This document shows positions 15,037-22,607 of a DNA stretch of 25,603 nucleotides, piece after piece. Source of the stretch: DTU018 sp029550685 (lineage in GTDB: Bacteria; Bacillota; Syntrophomonadia; Syntrophomonadales; Syntrophomonadaceae); the NCBI GenBank assembly GCA_035412805.1, contig DAONVO010000025.1, positions 1 through 25,603 on the forward strand, written 5' to 3'. The notes beneath the pieces are model-generated. The model did not search any database. It was not told the origin of the DNA and saw only the letters and a program-made list of their open reading frames with translations. A program made the position numbers and the translations under genes. Position 1 is the first letter of the stretch. Every line of letters begins with the position of its first letter.

Positions 15037-15064
15037 AAAAAAATTGCCTCCGTTTTAGGAGGCA
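15037..15064 (-). terminator. Terminator with full U run, outer hairpin copy
   Basis: GCCTCC and GGAGGC pair around a GTTTTA loop. On the minus strand the stem is followed by A and seven T. It would stop leftward transcription from the desulfurase/fdhD side before the cysteine-framed operon. Confidence 0.85.
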
Positions 15065-15065
15065 G

Positions 15066-15285
15066 CAGAGTGTCGAAAAAGGCATGTAAAGAGATCGCCA
15101 CGTCGCTTCGCTCCCTCGCAACAATAATCGTGAGCGTCAGCGAAAATCAGTAGTCCCCGAAGGGGGCGATGACAGGTTCAAGTTTTCGTTCATCGTGGCC
15201 TGTTATTCAGGTGATAATTGCGAGGCACGAAGGGCCCGTGGCAACCTCGAACGCAAAACTGTTAATAAGCTTGTTAAACAGTCTG
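15066..15285. mobile_element. 220-bp structured MITE-like element
   Basis: The left end CAGAGTGTCGAAAAAG and the inverted right end CAGACTGTTTAACAAG agree at 12 of 16 positions. The inside is full of short stems (CCCC/GGGG near 15155-15166, CCTG/CAGG near 15199-15211, GAGG/CCTC near 15222-15248) and encodes no protein. It is bounded on each side by an identical 23-base copy of a terminator hairpin (15044-15066 and 15286-15308). A related sequence starts at 25512. These are marks of a non-autonomous mobile element, but no transposase is present. Confidence 0.6.
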
Positions 15286-15308
15286 TTGCCTCCGTTTTAG
15301 GAGGCAGC
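15286..15308. repeat. Inner copy of the terminator hairpin, without U run
   Basis: This 23-base sequence is identical to 15044-15066, 242 bases away, and can form the same GCCTCC/GGAGGC hairpin. Read on the minus strand it runs straight into the mobile-like element and so lacks the T run that the outer copy has. Confidence 0.85.
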
Positions 15309-15413
15309 TATTTACTGGTATCAATGGATATAAACAATTAGCAAGCTTTCTTTTTGTCTATTGCCATGTGATAATTAAAGTAGAGGAGAATATTATTTCT
15401 GGGGTGGGGGATC

Positions 15414-15453
15414 GGCAGGAGGCATAATCTTCTAATTTAGCCAGCCTCCTGCC
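15414..15453. terminator. Hairpin behind the cysteine desulfurase gene
   Basis: GGCAGGAGGC (15414-15423) and GCCTCCTGCC (15444-15453) pair over ten bases around a 20-base loop. A T run follows only on the plus strand. On the minus strand, where the desulfurase ends at 15468, it would be a pause or processing hairpin, or a bidirectional terminator. Confidence 0.55.
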
Positions 15454-15467
15454 CATTTTTAATGGGG

Positions 15468-16622
15468 TTACCTGATGGGGGATCTGGTTCGCAGCCGGTT
15501 CACTATTTCCGGAAGTACCTCCAGTACATAGTCTACATCCTCTTCACTGTTGTCTTGGCCCAGGGTCAAACGCAGTGAACCATAGGCAGTTTCCTCAGGA
15601 ATGCCCATGGCTATCAGCACATGAGAAGGTCCAAGGGACTCTGAGGTACAGGCTGATCCACCGGAAGCCATAATACCATAACCATCCAGCATTAGAAGAA
15701 TGGACTCTCCTTCCACATATTCAAAACATACGCTGACATGTCCGGGAATTCTATTATCCGGGTCGCCAGTAATAATGGTATGGGGGATCTTTTCTCTTAT
15801 CCCATTTTGCAGTTTTTTGCCTAATTCATTTAAATAGGCAAAATGTTTACTCATTCGGCTTTGGGCCAGTTCCGCAGCCTTACCGAATCCGACTATTCCA
15901 GGGACATTCTCAGTGCCGCTCCTCATTTTCGATTCCTGAGAACCTCCATGCAGAAGCTTTCCTATTTGAGTTCCTTTTTTAATAAAAAGACAGCCAACTC
16001 CTTTAGGTCCATACAGTTTATGGCTGGAAGCGGAAAGCATATCCACTCCCAATTCTTTTACATCAACAGGTATCTTCCCAACCGTCTGTACTGCATCGGT
16101 ATGAAATGCAGCCCCAGCTTCATGGGCAATAGCCGCCAGTTCCTTTATAGGTTGAATGGTGCCTACTTCATTATTGGCGTGCATTATGGAAACCAGCGTG
16201 GTTTCAGGTTTTAATGCCTGCTTAAGAGTATCCGGCTCCACCATACCAGTTGGAGTTACGGGCAGCACCGTTAATTCAAAACCGTTTTTATGCAGATACT
16301 CGCAGGTATTTAAAACCGCATGATGTTCTATAGCAGAGGTGATCATATGCCTGCCCCGGTGAGAATTGCTAATCATATACGAAATAATGGCTTGATTGTC
16401 AGCTTCAGTGCCACCACTGGTGAAAAAGATTTCCCGGGACTGAGCATTAATCAGTGCCGCCACCTGCTCACGAGCCTTTTCCATTGCCCTTTTAGCCGCT
16501 CTCCCTTTGGAATATGCACTGGATGGATTGCCATACTGGGAGGTATAGTAAGGTATCATAGCTTCCAGAACCGCTTCATCCACTGGAGTAGTAGCACTGT
16601 GATCCATGTAAATTTCCCTCAT
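15468..16622 (-). CDS. Cysteine desulfurase, NifS/IscS family
   Basis: A 384-residue PLP enzyme that takes sulfur from cysteine as an enzyme-bound persulfide and releases alanine. The signature IYMDHSATTPVDE opens the protein. The PLP lysine is in SASSHKLYGPKG near residue 203, and the sulfur-carrying cysteine is in SGGSACTSES near residue 325. GGGGGTG precedes the ATG. It is downstream of fdhD on the same strand, with a small overlapping frame between. In Escherichia coli FdhD receives sulfur from the desulfurase IscS, so this enzyme is probably the sulfur source for the neighbouring FdhD (inference). No IscU, IscR or thiI gene is next to it, which argues against a dedicated iron-sulfur or tRNA-thiolation operon. 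Exact class (NifS versus IscS) is not settled. Confidence 0.93.
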   Translation of the reverse strand: MREIYMDHSATTPVDEAVLEAMIPYYTSQYGNPSSAYSKGRAAKRAMEKAREQVAALINAQSREIFFTSGGTEADNQAIISYMISNSHRGRHMITSAIEHHAVLNTCEYLHKNGFELTVLPVTPTGMVEPDTLKQALKPETTLVSIMHANNEVGTIQPIKELAAIAHEAGAAFHTDAVQTVGKIPVDVKELGVDMLSASSHKLYGPKGVGCLFIKKGTQIGKLLHGGSQESKMRSGTENVPGIVGFGKAAELAQSRMSKHFAYLNELGKKLQNGIREKIPHTIITGDPDNRIPGHVSVCFEYVEGESILLMLDGYGIMASGGSACTSESLGPSHVLIAMGIPEETAYGSLRLTLGQDNSEEDVDYVLEVLPEIVNRLRTRSPIR

Positions 16623-16779
16623 GCACTTTCACCCCCAACTCTTCTTTATACGGGCGTTTTTTTGGGATGAGATCATACTGCTGGGGTCCTATTACCGTTA
16701 TCATAATTATCACCGGAAGAACAGTCCACAATGAATGAAAAATCACCATTCGTGTCATTGCCCCAGGTCTTTCAACCAC
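16576..16779 (-). CDS. Possible small membrane protein between fdhD and the desulfurase gene
   Basis: A frame of at most 67 residues starts with a GTG directly after the fdhD stop and overlaps the desulfurase start by 47 bases. One hydrophobic segment (VIFHSLWTVLPVIIMITVIG) is followed by a basic tail. No family is recognised and no good ribosome binding site is seen, so it may be only an open frame filling the gap. Internal ATGs would give 59 or 56 residues. Confidence 0.3.
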   Translation of the reverse strand: MVERPGAMTRMVIFHSLWTVLPVIIMITVIGPQQYDLIPKKRPYKEELGVKVHEGNLHGSQCYYSSG

Positions 16780-17574
16780 TCAATCAAATATGACCTTTTC
16801 CGGGTGGGTATAGACAGTAAATTTTTCCCCGCGTACAAAGCCTACAATACAAACATTCAACTCTTCAGCCAAATCCAAAGCCAGCTCGGTGGGAGCAGCT
16901 CGGGACAAAATTACAGGTATATTGCCCCGCACTGCTTTTATAAGAATTTCTGAGGCAATGCGCCCACTCAGCAGAAGACATTTGCTGTTTGCAGATACCT
17001 CATTCAAAACCGTATAACCCAGCACCTTATCAACAGCATTGTGCCTGCCAATATCCTCATAGTAAACGATGATGCCTGACTCATCAGCCAGAGATGCACT
17101 GTGCACACCTCCGGTTAATCGAAATGAATCGGCTCGCTCCTCCAACTGATCCATCAAATTAATTATTCTTTTGGCTTCTAACCGCCAATCGGACACCACC
17201 GGCTGCACCTGCCGGGCATCATTGATAAAATAGAGCCCTGCCCTGCCCTTGCCACAGCAGCTGGCAATATGCCTTCGCAGGAAATTATCGGTCTGGGTTA
17301 CGGGACGAGTAGTCTCAATCCAGAGCAAACCTTCGTCCTCATTACAGCGAATCTCTTGAATATCTGACCGCTGCTGGATAAGTCCTTCACTCAGTAAAAA
17401 GCCTACCACCAGCTCTTCTAATCCCACTGGTGAGCAGATCAAGGTGGCCAATTCATTATGATTCAAGAAAACCGTCAAGGGTTTTTCCGAAACTACCTTA
17501 GCCGTTTTATTTTCAACCGTTCCTCCATTGTAACGTACTACCTGGTATTCAGCATAAATAGGCCCTGCTGACAC
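16780..17574 (-). CDS. fdhD: Formate dehydrogenase accessory sulfurtransferase FdhD
   Basis: A 264-residue protein matching FdhD in length and order of motifs: EKPLTVFLNHNELATLICSP, VGFLLSEGLI, SCCGKGRAGLYF near residue 107, FRLTGGVHSASL, VYYEDIGRHNAVDKVLGY and LLLSGRIASEILIKA. FdhD passes sulfur from a cysteine desulfurase to the molybdenum or tungsten bis-pyranopterin cofactor, which formate dehydrogenase needs for activity. The CC pair supplies the sulfur-carrying cysteine position. The start is a GTG eight bases behind AAAGGAG. The desulfurase gene follows downstream, which is the functional partner. No formate dehydrogenase structural gene is in the window. Confidence 0.95.
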   Translation of the reverse strand: MSAGPIYAEYQVVRYNGGTVENKTAKVVSEKPLTVFLNHNELATLICSPVGLEELVVGFLLSEGLIQQRSDIQEIRCNEDEGLLWIETTRPVTQTDNFLRRHIASCCGKGRAGLYFINDARQVQPVVSDWRLEAKRIINLMDQLEERADSFRLTGGVHSASLADESGIIVYYEDIGRHNAVDKVLGYTVLNEVSANSKCLLLSGRIASEILIKAVRGNIPVILSRAAPTELALDLAEELNVCIVGFVRGEKFTVYTHPEKVIFD

Positions 17575-17913
17575 GTTGATAACTCCTTTCCTGATGGTCC
17601 TATCCGCCGGTTCTTTTGGCTATTGGCTGGTTAATATTGTCGCCTAACTCAACAAGATCAGATGATGCCTTGGGCTACAACGAAACAACTCCAACAATGG
17701 CGGTTATTCCTATCTTATTAATAGGAATTATACATCAACTTGCTCCCCTTTTGTTAAACTTTTGGCATTGAGCAGCCATATATGGCTTCACAGAGAGGGC
17801 AGGCTGGCCACACAAAGGAACTGTTCCCTGGATTGGCAATCGACTTTTCGTTGTGATTACTCTAACATTTAGATAAAGGTACAAGGTTGTTATCCAACAA
17901 GGGGTGAAAAAAG
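17575..17913. other. Divergent region between fdhD and the sigma-54 activator gene
   Basis: This 339-base gap must contain the promoters of both genes, but I see no strong -35/-10 or -24/-12 pair. It holds an eight-base inverted repeat, ATTCCTAT (17706-17713) and ATAGGAAT (17721-17728), which could be an operator. Confidence 0.5.
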
Positions 17914-19791
17914 ATGATAACATTGTCACGCTATAACCGGTTAGAGACGTTGTGGGGGGAGGTAACCCAGAATAACAGAATTCCTGATGAGATAAAAATT
18001 GAGACGGAACAAAAACTCCTAAAGAATACCGTGAAAATCAGGGCTCAGTTTTTCGATTTCCGCATAAAGGGCGATGATTTACGAGAAAAACTGACAGAAT
18101 GCTATAGTACCCTAAACCTGGTGGAACCATTGCTAAAAGATGCAGCCAACCGTCTGGGGAATGACACCAAGCTTATCGTTACTGACCCGAATGGTGTAGT
18201 AATATCCTGCTATGCAGATGATATAATTGGTTACTGTTGCCCGGCGGCAGACATCATAAACAGCAATAAAAACCTGCAAAACTGCCTGGGTAGAGGGAAC
18301 TTATTAGAGGTAAGTTATGATAATGGCATTCATACGCAGTTAATTCCGATACTGAATGAATATGGTGAAATTCAGTTTTACTGGGGTGCAACCAGTTACA
18401 GCCCGATAGCAACAGAAGTATCAAATATATTATATTTGACGGCACAGTTGGTGCAGCAGCGCTATATTCATCTGACGATGATTAACGAGTACACCAATTC
18501 CTTTATAAACGCTATACCGGAACATGTAATGCTTCTTGATAATAACGGCCGGATTATCAATGTGAACCAACAGTGTTTGAACATGCTGCAGCTCGACAAG
18601 GATATGCTTTTGGGTATGCCTTTTGACAATCTTATAGCAGGCAGTTCATTGACTCAAAGCATCCTTACTGCTGAAAGCCACAGCAGATTTAAACTTCGAT
18701 TATGGGATAGGGATGTATCCTGTCGAGTTACAACAAAAAAGCTGATTACAACTCCCTATGGAAATCAACTAGTATTGCTGTTTGACAGAATTGACAGCAA
18801 AGAGGTTTATCCAGCCGTTTATCCTGTGAATGACGATGATTTTTCCTTTGACAAAATAATCGGTAATACCGCTGAAATAAAAAAGATAAAATTACTTGCC
18901 CGGGAGGCAGCCAGATCCCCAGCTACCATCTTGCTAACGGGAGAAAGTGGTACTGGTAAGGAACTGTTTGCTCAGGCAATCCATAAGGAAAGTCAGCGGA
19001 CGGGACCATTTGTGGCTATAAACTGCGGAGCTATTCCATCAGATTTGATTCAAAGTGAGCTGTTTGGTTATGAAGAAGGAGCTTTTACAGGCGCCAGAAA
19101 AAAAGGCAATCCTGGTAAGTTTGAAATAGCAGATGGAGGCACTATATTACTGGATGAGATTGGTGAAATGTCCCCCGACATGCAGGTAAGCCTCTTGCGT
19201 TTTCTGCAGGATAAAACTGTGACCCGTATAGGAGGGTATAGTCCCAAAAAAGTCGATGTCCGAATAATTGCAGCTACCAATCGCGACCTTAAAGATGAAG
19301 TCAGGAAAGGCAATTTTAGAGAAGATTTGTTTTACCGGTTAAATGTTATCAGTTTGAAGATTCCTCCTTTAAGGGAACGCAGGCAGGATATACCATTACT
19401 TGCTGATTATTTTCTAAAAAGACTTTGCAAAGAAAATAATATCCCGGTGCTGCAGCTGGACGAAAATGCTAAAAGAAATCTGCTTGATTACAATTGGCCA
19501 GGCAACGTCAGGGAATTGGAAAACTGTATTGAAAGGGCTTTTATTTTCCGTAAGGGGACAGAATTGAACTTTGACGAGTTGAAAATAAATACGATTAACA
19601 TAAAGAAGAATAAGGAAACAATCAAGGCGGACATGGAACAGGTAGAGCGGGAAGCTATTGAAAATCAACTGCGTCTATGCGGCGGTAATATTACCGATAC
19701 CGCTAATGCTATGGGGATCACCAGACAAACACTGTATAGAAAGATGAAAAAGCTCCACATCAAACGCAAAGATTATCTATTCGAAAACTGA
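17914..19791 (+). CDS. Sigma-54-dependent transcriptional activator with PAS domain
   Basis: A 625-residue enhancer-binding protein. Residues 1-190 form a GAF-like sensory region as in AcoR-type regulators (LIVTDPNGVVISCYADD). A PAS domain follows from about 200 to 300 (PEHVMLLDNNGRIINVN). The AAA+ domain begins at FDKIIGNTAEIK, with Walker A GESGTGKE near residue 343, the sigma-54-contacting GAFTGA near residue 389, and the LLDEIGEM Walker B. A Fis-type helix-turn-helix (DTANAMGITRQTLYRKMKKL) ends the protein. AAGGGGTGA precedes the ATG. A terminator lies directly behind it, then a near-perfect sigma-54 promoter in front of the short-chain dehydrogenase gene, so that gene is the obvious target. 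The ligand sensed is unknown. Confidence 0.95.
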   Translation: MITLSRYNRLETLWGEVTQNNRIPDEIKIETEQKLLKNTVKIRAQFFDFRIKGDDLREKLTECYSTLNLVEPLLKDAANRLGNDTKLIVTDPNGVVISCYADDIIGYCCPAADIINSNKNLQNCLGRGNLLEVSYDNGIHTQLIPILNEYGEIQFYWGATSYSPIATEVSNILYLTAQLVQQRYIHLTMINEYTNSFINAIPEHVMLLDNNGRIINVNQQCLNMLQLDKDMLLGMPFDNLIAGSSLTQSILTAESHSRFKLRLWDRDVSCRVTTKKLITTPYGNQLVLLFDRIDSKEVYPAVYPVNDDDFSFDKIIGNTAEIKKIKLLAREAARSPATILLTGESGTGKELFAQAIHKESQRTGPFVAINCGAIPSDLIQSELFGYEEGAFTGARKKGNPGKFEIADGGTILLDEIGEMSPDMQVSLLRFLQDKTVTRIGGYSPKKVDVRIIAATNRDLKDEVRKGNFREDLFYRLNVISLKIPPLRERRQDIPLLADYFLKRLCKENNIPVLQLDENAKRNLLDYNWPGNVRELENCIERAFIFRKGTELNFDELKINTINIKKNKETIKADMEQVEREAIENQLRLCGGNITDTANAMGITRQTLYRKMKKLHIKRKDYLFEN

Positions 19792-19813
19792 TACTCACAA
19801 AGAAATAATTGCA

Positions 19814-19839
19814 GGGGTACACTGTGTACCCCTTTTTTT
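19814..19839 (+). terminator. Terminator of the sigma-54 activator gene
   Basis: GGGGTACA (19814-19821) pairs perfectly with TGTACCCC (19825-19832) around a three-base loop, followed by seven T. Confidence 0.93.
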
Positions 19840-19865
19840 GTGACAAATGTATAAATTGTGTTACA
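19839..19865. promoter_or_regulatory. Possible activator binding site (UAS)
   Basis: TGTGACA (19839-19845) and TGTTACA (19859-19865) are halves of an imperfect inverted repeat about 110-135 bases before the -24 box. A further GTTACA stands at 19913-19918. Position and symmetry suit an enhancer site for the neighbouring activator. Confidence 0.4.
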
Positions 19866-19935
19866 GGGTGTTGCCTTACTGCTCCGGCATTAGCAGTTCC
19901 TGTATAATTCGGGTTACATTTTCGGAGAAATTAAT

Positions 19936-19958
19936 GCAAGCCGGAACCCCCTTGCTTC
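19936..19958. repeat. Degenerate GGAAGC-type palindromic repeat, copy E
   Basis: GCAAG (19936-19940) pairs with CTTGC (19951-19955). The right half CCCCTTGCTTC is identical to the copies at 961-1018, and GGAAC stands where those have AGAAC. It lies between the putative UAS and the sigma-54 promoter. Confidence 0.45.
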
Positions 19959-19971
19959 GGGAAATTATTGC

Positions 19972-19988
19972 TGGCATGGAAATTGCTT
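19972..19988 (+). promoter_or_regulatory. Sigma-54 (-24/-12) promoter of the dehydrogenase gene
   Basis: TGGCATGGAAATTGCTT matches the consensus TGGCAC-N5-TTGC with one difference, and GG and GC have the required spacing. Transcription would begin near 20000, about 100 bases before the start codon. Confidence 0.82.
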
Positions 19989-20098
19989 ATATTTATGTCA
20001 GCATATATCGAAGGAGGTAAATACATAGTTATCGAGGGGAAATAGCCGATTAAAAAATTAATTCTATAATTTTTAAGACAGGAAAAGGAGTGAAGGTA

Positions 20099-20854
20099 AT
20101 GCAATTGTCTGGCAAAGTAGCGATAATCACAGGTGCAGGCAGCGGAATCGGACGTGCTATAGCCCAATTGTTTGCTCGTGAAGGTGCAAGGGTGGTTGTT
20201 TCCGATTATATAGAAGAGACAGGAGCAGAAACCGTCCGGTTAATAAAAGAAGATAGTAATGAAGCTATTTTCGTACAGGCGGATGTATCTCAGGAAGCAG
20301 ATGTTGACCAATTGGTCAGCCAGGCAATCAATAAATATGGCAAAGTAGATATTTTGGTCAACAATGCCGGTATTTCAGGCGGTCTGGCAGCCCTTACCGA
20401 CATAAGTGCTGAAGACTGGGACCGAGTTATGGCTGTAGACTTAAAAGGACCCTTTCTCACTTCCAAACGTGTATTTCCGGAAATGATAATAAACGGCCAA
20501 GGTAACATCATCAATATTGCGTCAATGGCTTCATTGGCTGCAGGCCGGGGCGGACTTACTTATACAGCTGCCAAGCACGGGCTGCTAGGTTTCACCAGGC
20601 AGCTGGCTTTTATGCATGGTCCCCAAGGTATCAGAGTAAATGCTATACTGCCCGGGCCAATCGAAACTCCAATGATTGAGCGTGTACTTGCTGTTCCACA
20701 GCATCCAGTTTGCCAAAAGATTCGGGCCTGTCCGGCCGGGAGAGCAGGTAAACCGGAGGAAGTAGCTAAACTGGCATTATTCCTGGCATCTGATGATTCC
20801 GCTTTTATTCATGGAGCAGCTTATTGTATTGATGGAGGATATACCATTTTCTAG
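20099..20854 (+). CDS. Short-chain dehydrogenase/reductase
   Basis: A 251-residue NAD(P)-dependent oxidoreductase of the classical SDR type. TGAGSGIG (residues 11-18) is the cofactor-binding turn, NNAG is near residue 88, and the catalytic serine is near residue 142, with YTAAK giving Tyr 155 and Lys 159. An aspartate after the second strand (VVVSDY) favours NAD over NADP. AAAAGGAG eight bases before the ATG at 20099 fixes the start; a GTG at 20090 overlaps that site. The sigma-54 promoter and the activator gene upstream suggest induction by the substrate or a related metabolite, as with alcohol, diol or hydroxyacid utilisation genes. The substrate cannot be read from the sequence; FabG-like use in fatty-acid synthesis is unlikely in this setting. 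Confidence 0.9.
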   Translation: MQLSGKVAIITGAGSGIGRAIAQLFAREGARVVVSDYIEETGAETVRLIKEDSNEAIFVQADVSQEADVDQLVSQAINKYGKVDILVNNAGISGGLAALTDISAEDWDRVMAVDLKGPFLTSKRVFPEMIINGQGNIINIASMASLAAGRGGLTYTAAKHGLLGFTRQLAFMHGPQGIRVNAILPGPIETPMIERVLAVPQHPVCQKIRACPAGRAGKPEEVAKLALFLASDDSAFIHGAAYCIDGGYTIF

Positions 20855-20886
20855 TGCAGGTATTTAAGAAGCATAATTATTTACCG

Positions 20887-20927
20887 GCAGGGTTGTTACC
20901 GCTTAAAGCGTTAACAACCTTGCTTTT
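20887..20927 (+). terminator. Terminator of the dehydrogenase gene
   Basis: GGTTGTTA (20891-20898) pairs with TAACAACC (20912-20919). GCA/TGC outside and CGC/GCG inside lengthen the stem, and TTTT follows on the plus strand. Confidence 0.82.
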
Positions 20928-20983
20928 AAAGGTGGATGCATTTAAAACTCTACAAGAAATCATAACAAGAAAGGTTTGGTCAT

Positions 20984-22498
20984 ATGCAAAGCGATATTTT
21001 AACCACCAATATGTACCGTAGCCATCGGCTTCTTATTGCTGTCACTATAATCATTACCATTTTAGCCAATTTAATGGCGCTAATAATTTATTTTAGCGGC
21101 AAGGGTTCCTCCACTCTTACTCTTTCCCTAATTTTACGGGAGTTTTTATTATTGGCTGTTATTATTGGAACGACTATATTTCTGGCTAATAAATATCCCC
21201 ACAGCAACTGGATCAAATATGCAACCATAAGCATGTTCGCTATATGCATATTGGTATTTGATTGTTTGATGAGTGCGGATAAAGAAGTATTCGCCAATTT
21301 TTATCTGGTAATGGCTTTAAGCTTGCTTTACCTGGACATACGCCTATCCTTGTTTTCCAGTGTACTGGTATTGATCTTTCATTCCATACTGGTAGCACTT
21401 TGTCCTCACATCATGCCTGATGGCAATCTAACAGTTATTATTGCCGAACGGTATATAAACTTTGTATTTTTCGGGATTGCTTCAGCTTTCATCGCATCCG
21501 TGGTAGCCCGGGTTTTGCATATGTCTATTGAAAAAGAGAATGAAGCCAGGCAGTTGAACAGCAACCTTCGCGAAGTTGCGGTAGGAGTTTCTGCCCAGGC
21601 AAACATAGTGGCCGATTCTGCCGGTCGCTTGACAAATCATGCCCGGGAAACGCAAAAAGCAGCTGAACAGGTTACTTTAAGTGTAAACAGCCTGGCCCAA
21701 GCCACCAACGACGAGGCTGTTTATGCTGGTAATGCAGCCCAAGGCATGCAGCAGATATCCAAAGATATGGATCGAATAGGAGATACAATACAGTCTATTA
21801 ACAAGCAATCTTTGCACTTTAGCGATATTGTGGACGAAGGGCACACTATTATCGCAAATCAGAGCAGATTGATGTCAGAGAGCAATAAAGCTCACGAATC
21901 AGCCAGCCAGGCAGTACATACCCTGGAAATCAAATCCAAACAGATAAGTGAAATAGTAAATGTTATAAAAGACATTGCCAATCAGACCAACCTGCTATCA
22001 CTAAATGCAGGCATTGAAGCTGCACGCGCTGGTGAAGCCGGCCGGGGTTTTGCCGTAGTAGCGGAAGAAATCAGAAAACTTGCTGAAGAATCAGAAAGGG
22101 CAACCTACAACATATCCCAACTGATAGGAGAAATTCATCGGGGTATGACCTCTACAGTTGAGATCATCGATCAGACCAACAGGATAAATGCTGAACAAAT
22201 AGACGCAGTAAACAAGACTCAGGAAATGTTTACTAAGGTGGAAAAAGAAACCCAGAACCTTAACCAGGCTATTTCTGATATTACATCCATTATCCAAAAC
22301 ATAGTCAGATCAACTGAAAAGATGTTGGCTGATGTTGAAAATATATTTGCTTCCATTGAAGAAACTGCTGCTGGCAGTCAGCAAATAGCCAGCCTGTCCA
22401 ATGAACAAACCCGGGCACTTACTTCTATCCTGAATATGGCGGAAGAACTTACTAGAGCAGCCGAAAAGCTACAAAATCTGGTGACAGGAATTGAATAA
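20984..22498 (+). CDS. Methyl-accepting chemotaxis protein
   Basis: A 504-residue receptor. The first 180 residues contain about six hydrophobic segments (LLIAVTIIITILANLMALII, FLLLAVIIGTTIFLA, ATISMFAICILVFDCLM and three more) with only short loops, so there is no large outer sensor domain and no clear HAMP. The rest is a long coiled coil with the hairpin tip conserved in all such receptors (IKDIANQTNLLSLNAGIEAA, then RGFAVVAEEIRKLAEES) from about residue 328, which contacts CheA and CheW. Glu/Gln-rich flanks (ETQKAAEQV, EETAAGSQQIA) are likely methylation sites. It probably senses something in or near the membrane, such as energy state or redox. It has its own upstream terminator boundary and no chemotaxis neighbours. 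Confidence 0.93.
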   Translation: MQSDILTTNMYRSHRLLIAVTIIITILANLMALIIYFSGKGSSTLTLSLILREFLLLAVIIGTTIFLANKYPHSNWIKYATISMFAICILVFDCLMSADKEVFANFYLVMALSLLYLDIRLSLFSSVLVLIFHSILVALCPHIMPDGNLTVIIAERYINFVFFGIASAFIASVVARVLHMSIEKENEARQLNSNLREVAVGVSAQANIVADSAGRLTNHARETQKAAEQVTLSVNSLAQATNDEAVYAGNAAQGMQQISKDMDRIGDTIQSINKQSLHFSDIVDEGHTIIANQSRLMSESNKAHESASQAVHTLEIKSKQISEIVNVIKDIANQTNLLSLNAGIEAARAGEAGRGFAVVAEEIRKLAEESERATYNISQLIGEIHRGMTSTVEIIDQTNRINAEQIDAVNKTQEMFTKVEKETQNLNQAISDITSIIQNIVRSTEKMLADVENIFASIEETAAGSQQIASLSNEQTRALTSILNMAEELTRAAEKLQNLVTGIE

Positions 22499-22561
22499 AA
22501 ATAATTGAGGTTAAGAAATATAGGGTATCAAACTATGCCTGCAAAATAGTAAGATGCGCAC

Positions 22562-22593
22562 GCGAAGGGAGCCTTCTTGACAGCTCCCTTCGC
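22562..22593. terminator. Hairpin between convergent genes
   Basis: GCGAAGGGAGC (22562-22572) pairs perfectly with GCTCCCTTCGC (22583-22593) around a ten-base loop. It stands between the receptor gene and the permease gene, which run toward each other. There is no U run on either strand, so the terminator role is likely but not certain. Confidence 0.6.
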
Positions 22594-22607
22594 TGGTGAA
22601 TGCAGCT

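Noticed and set aside
15066..15285. Structured RNA gene or attC-like recombination site
   Set aside because: The stems and multiple GC-rich hairpins allow it, but the inverted ends, the flanking duplication and the partial second copy at 25512 fit a mobile element better.
17755..17785. Second sigma-54 promoter (TGGCATTGAGCAGCC) before the activator gene
   Set aside because: The -24 half is good but GC is missing at the -12 position.
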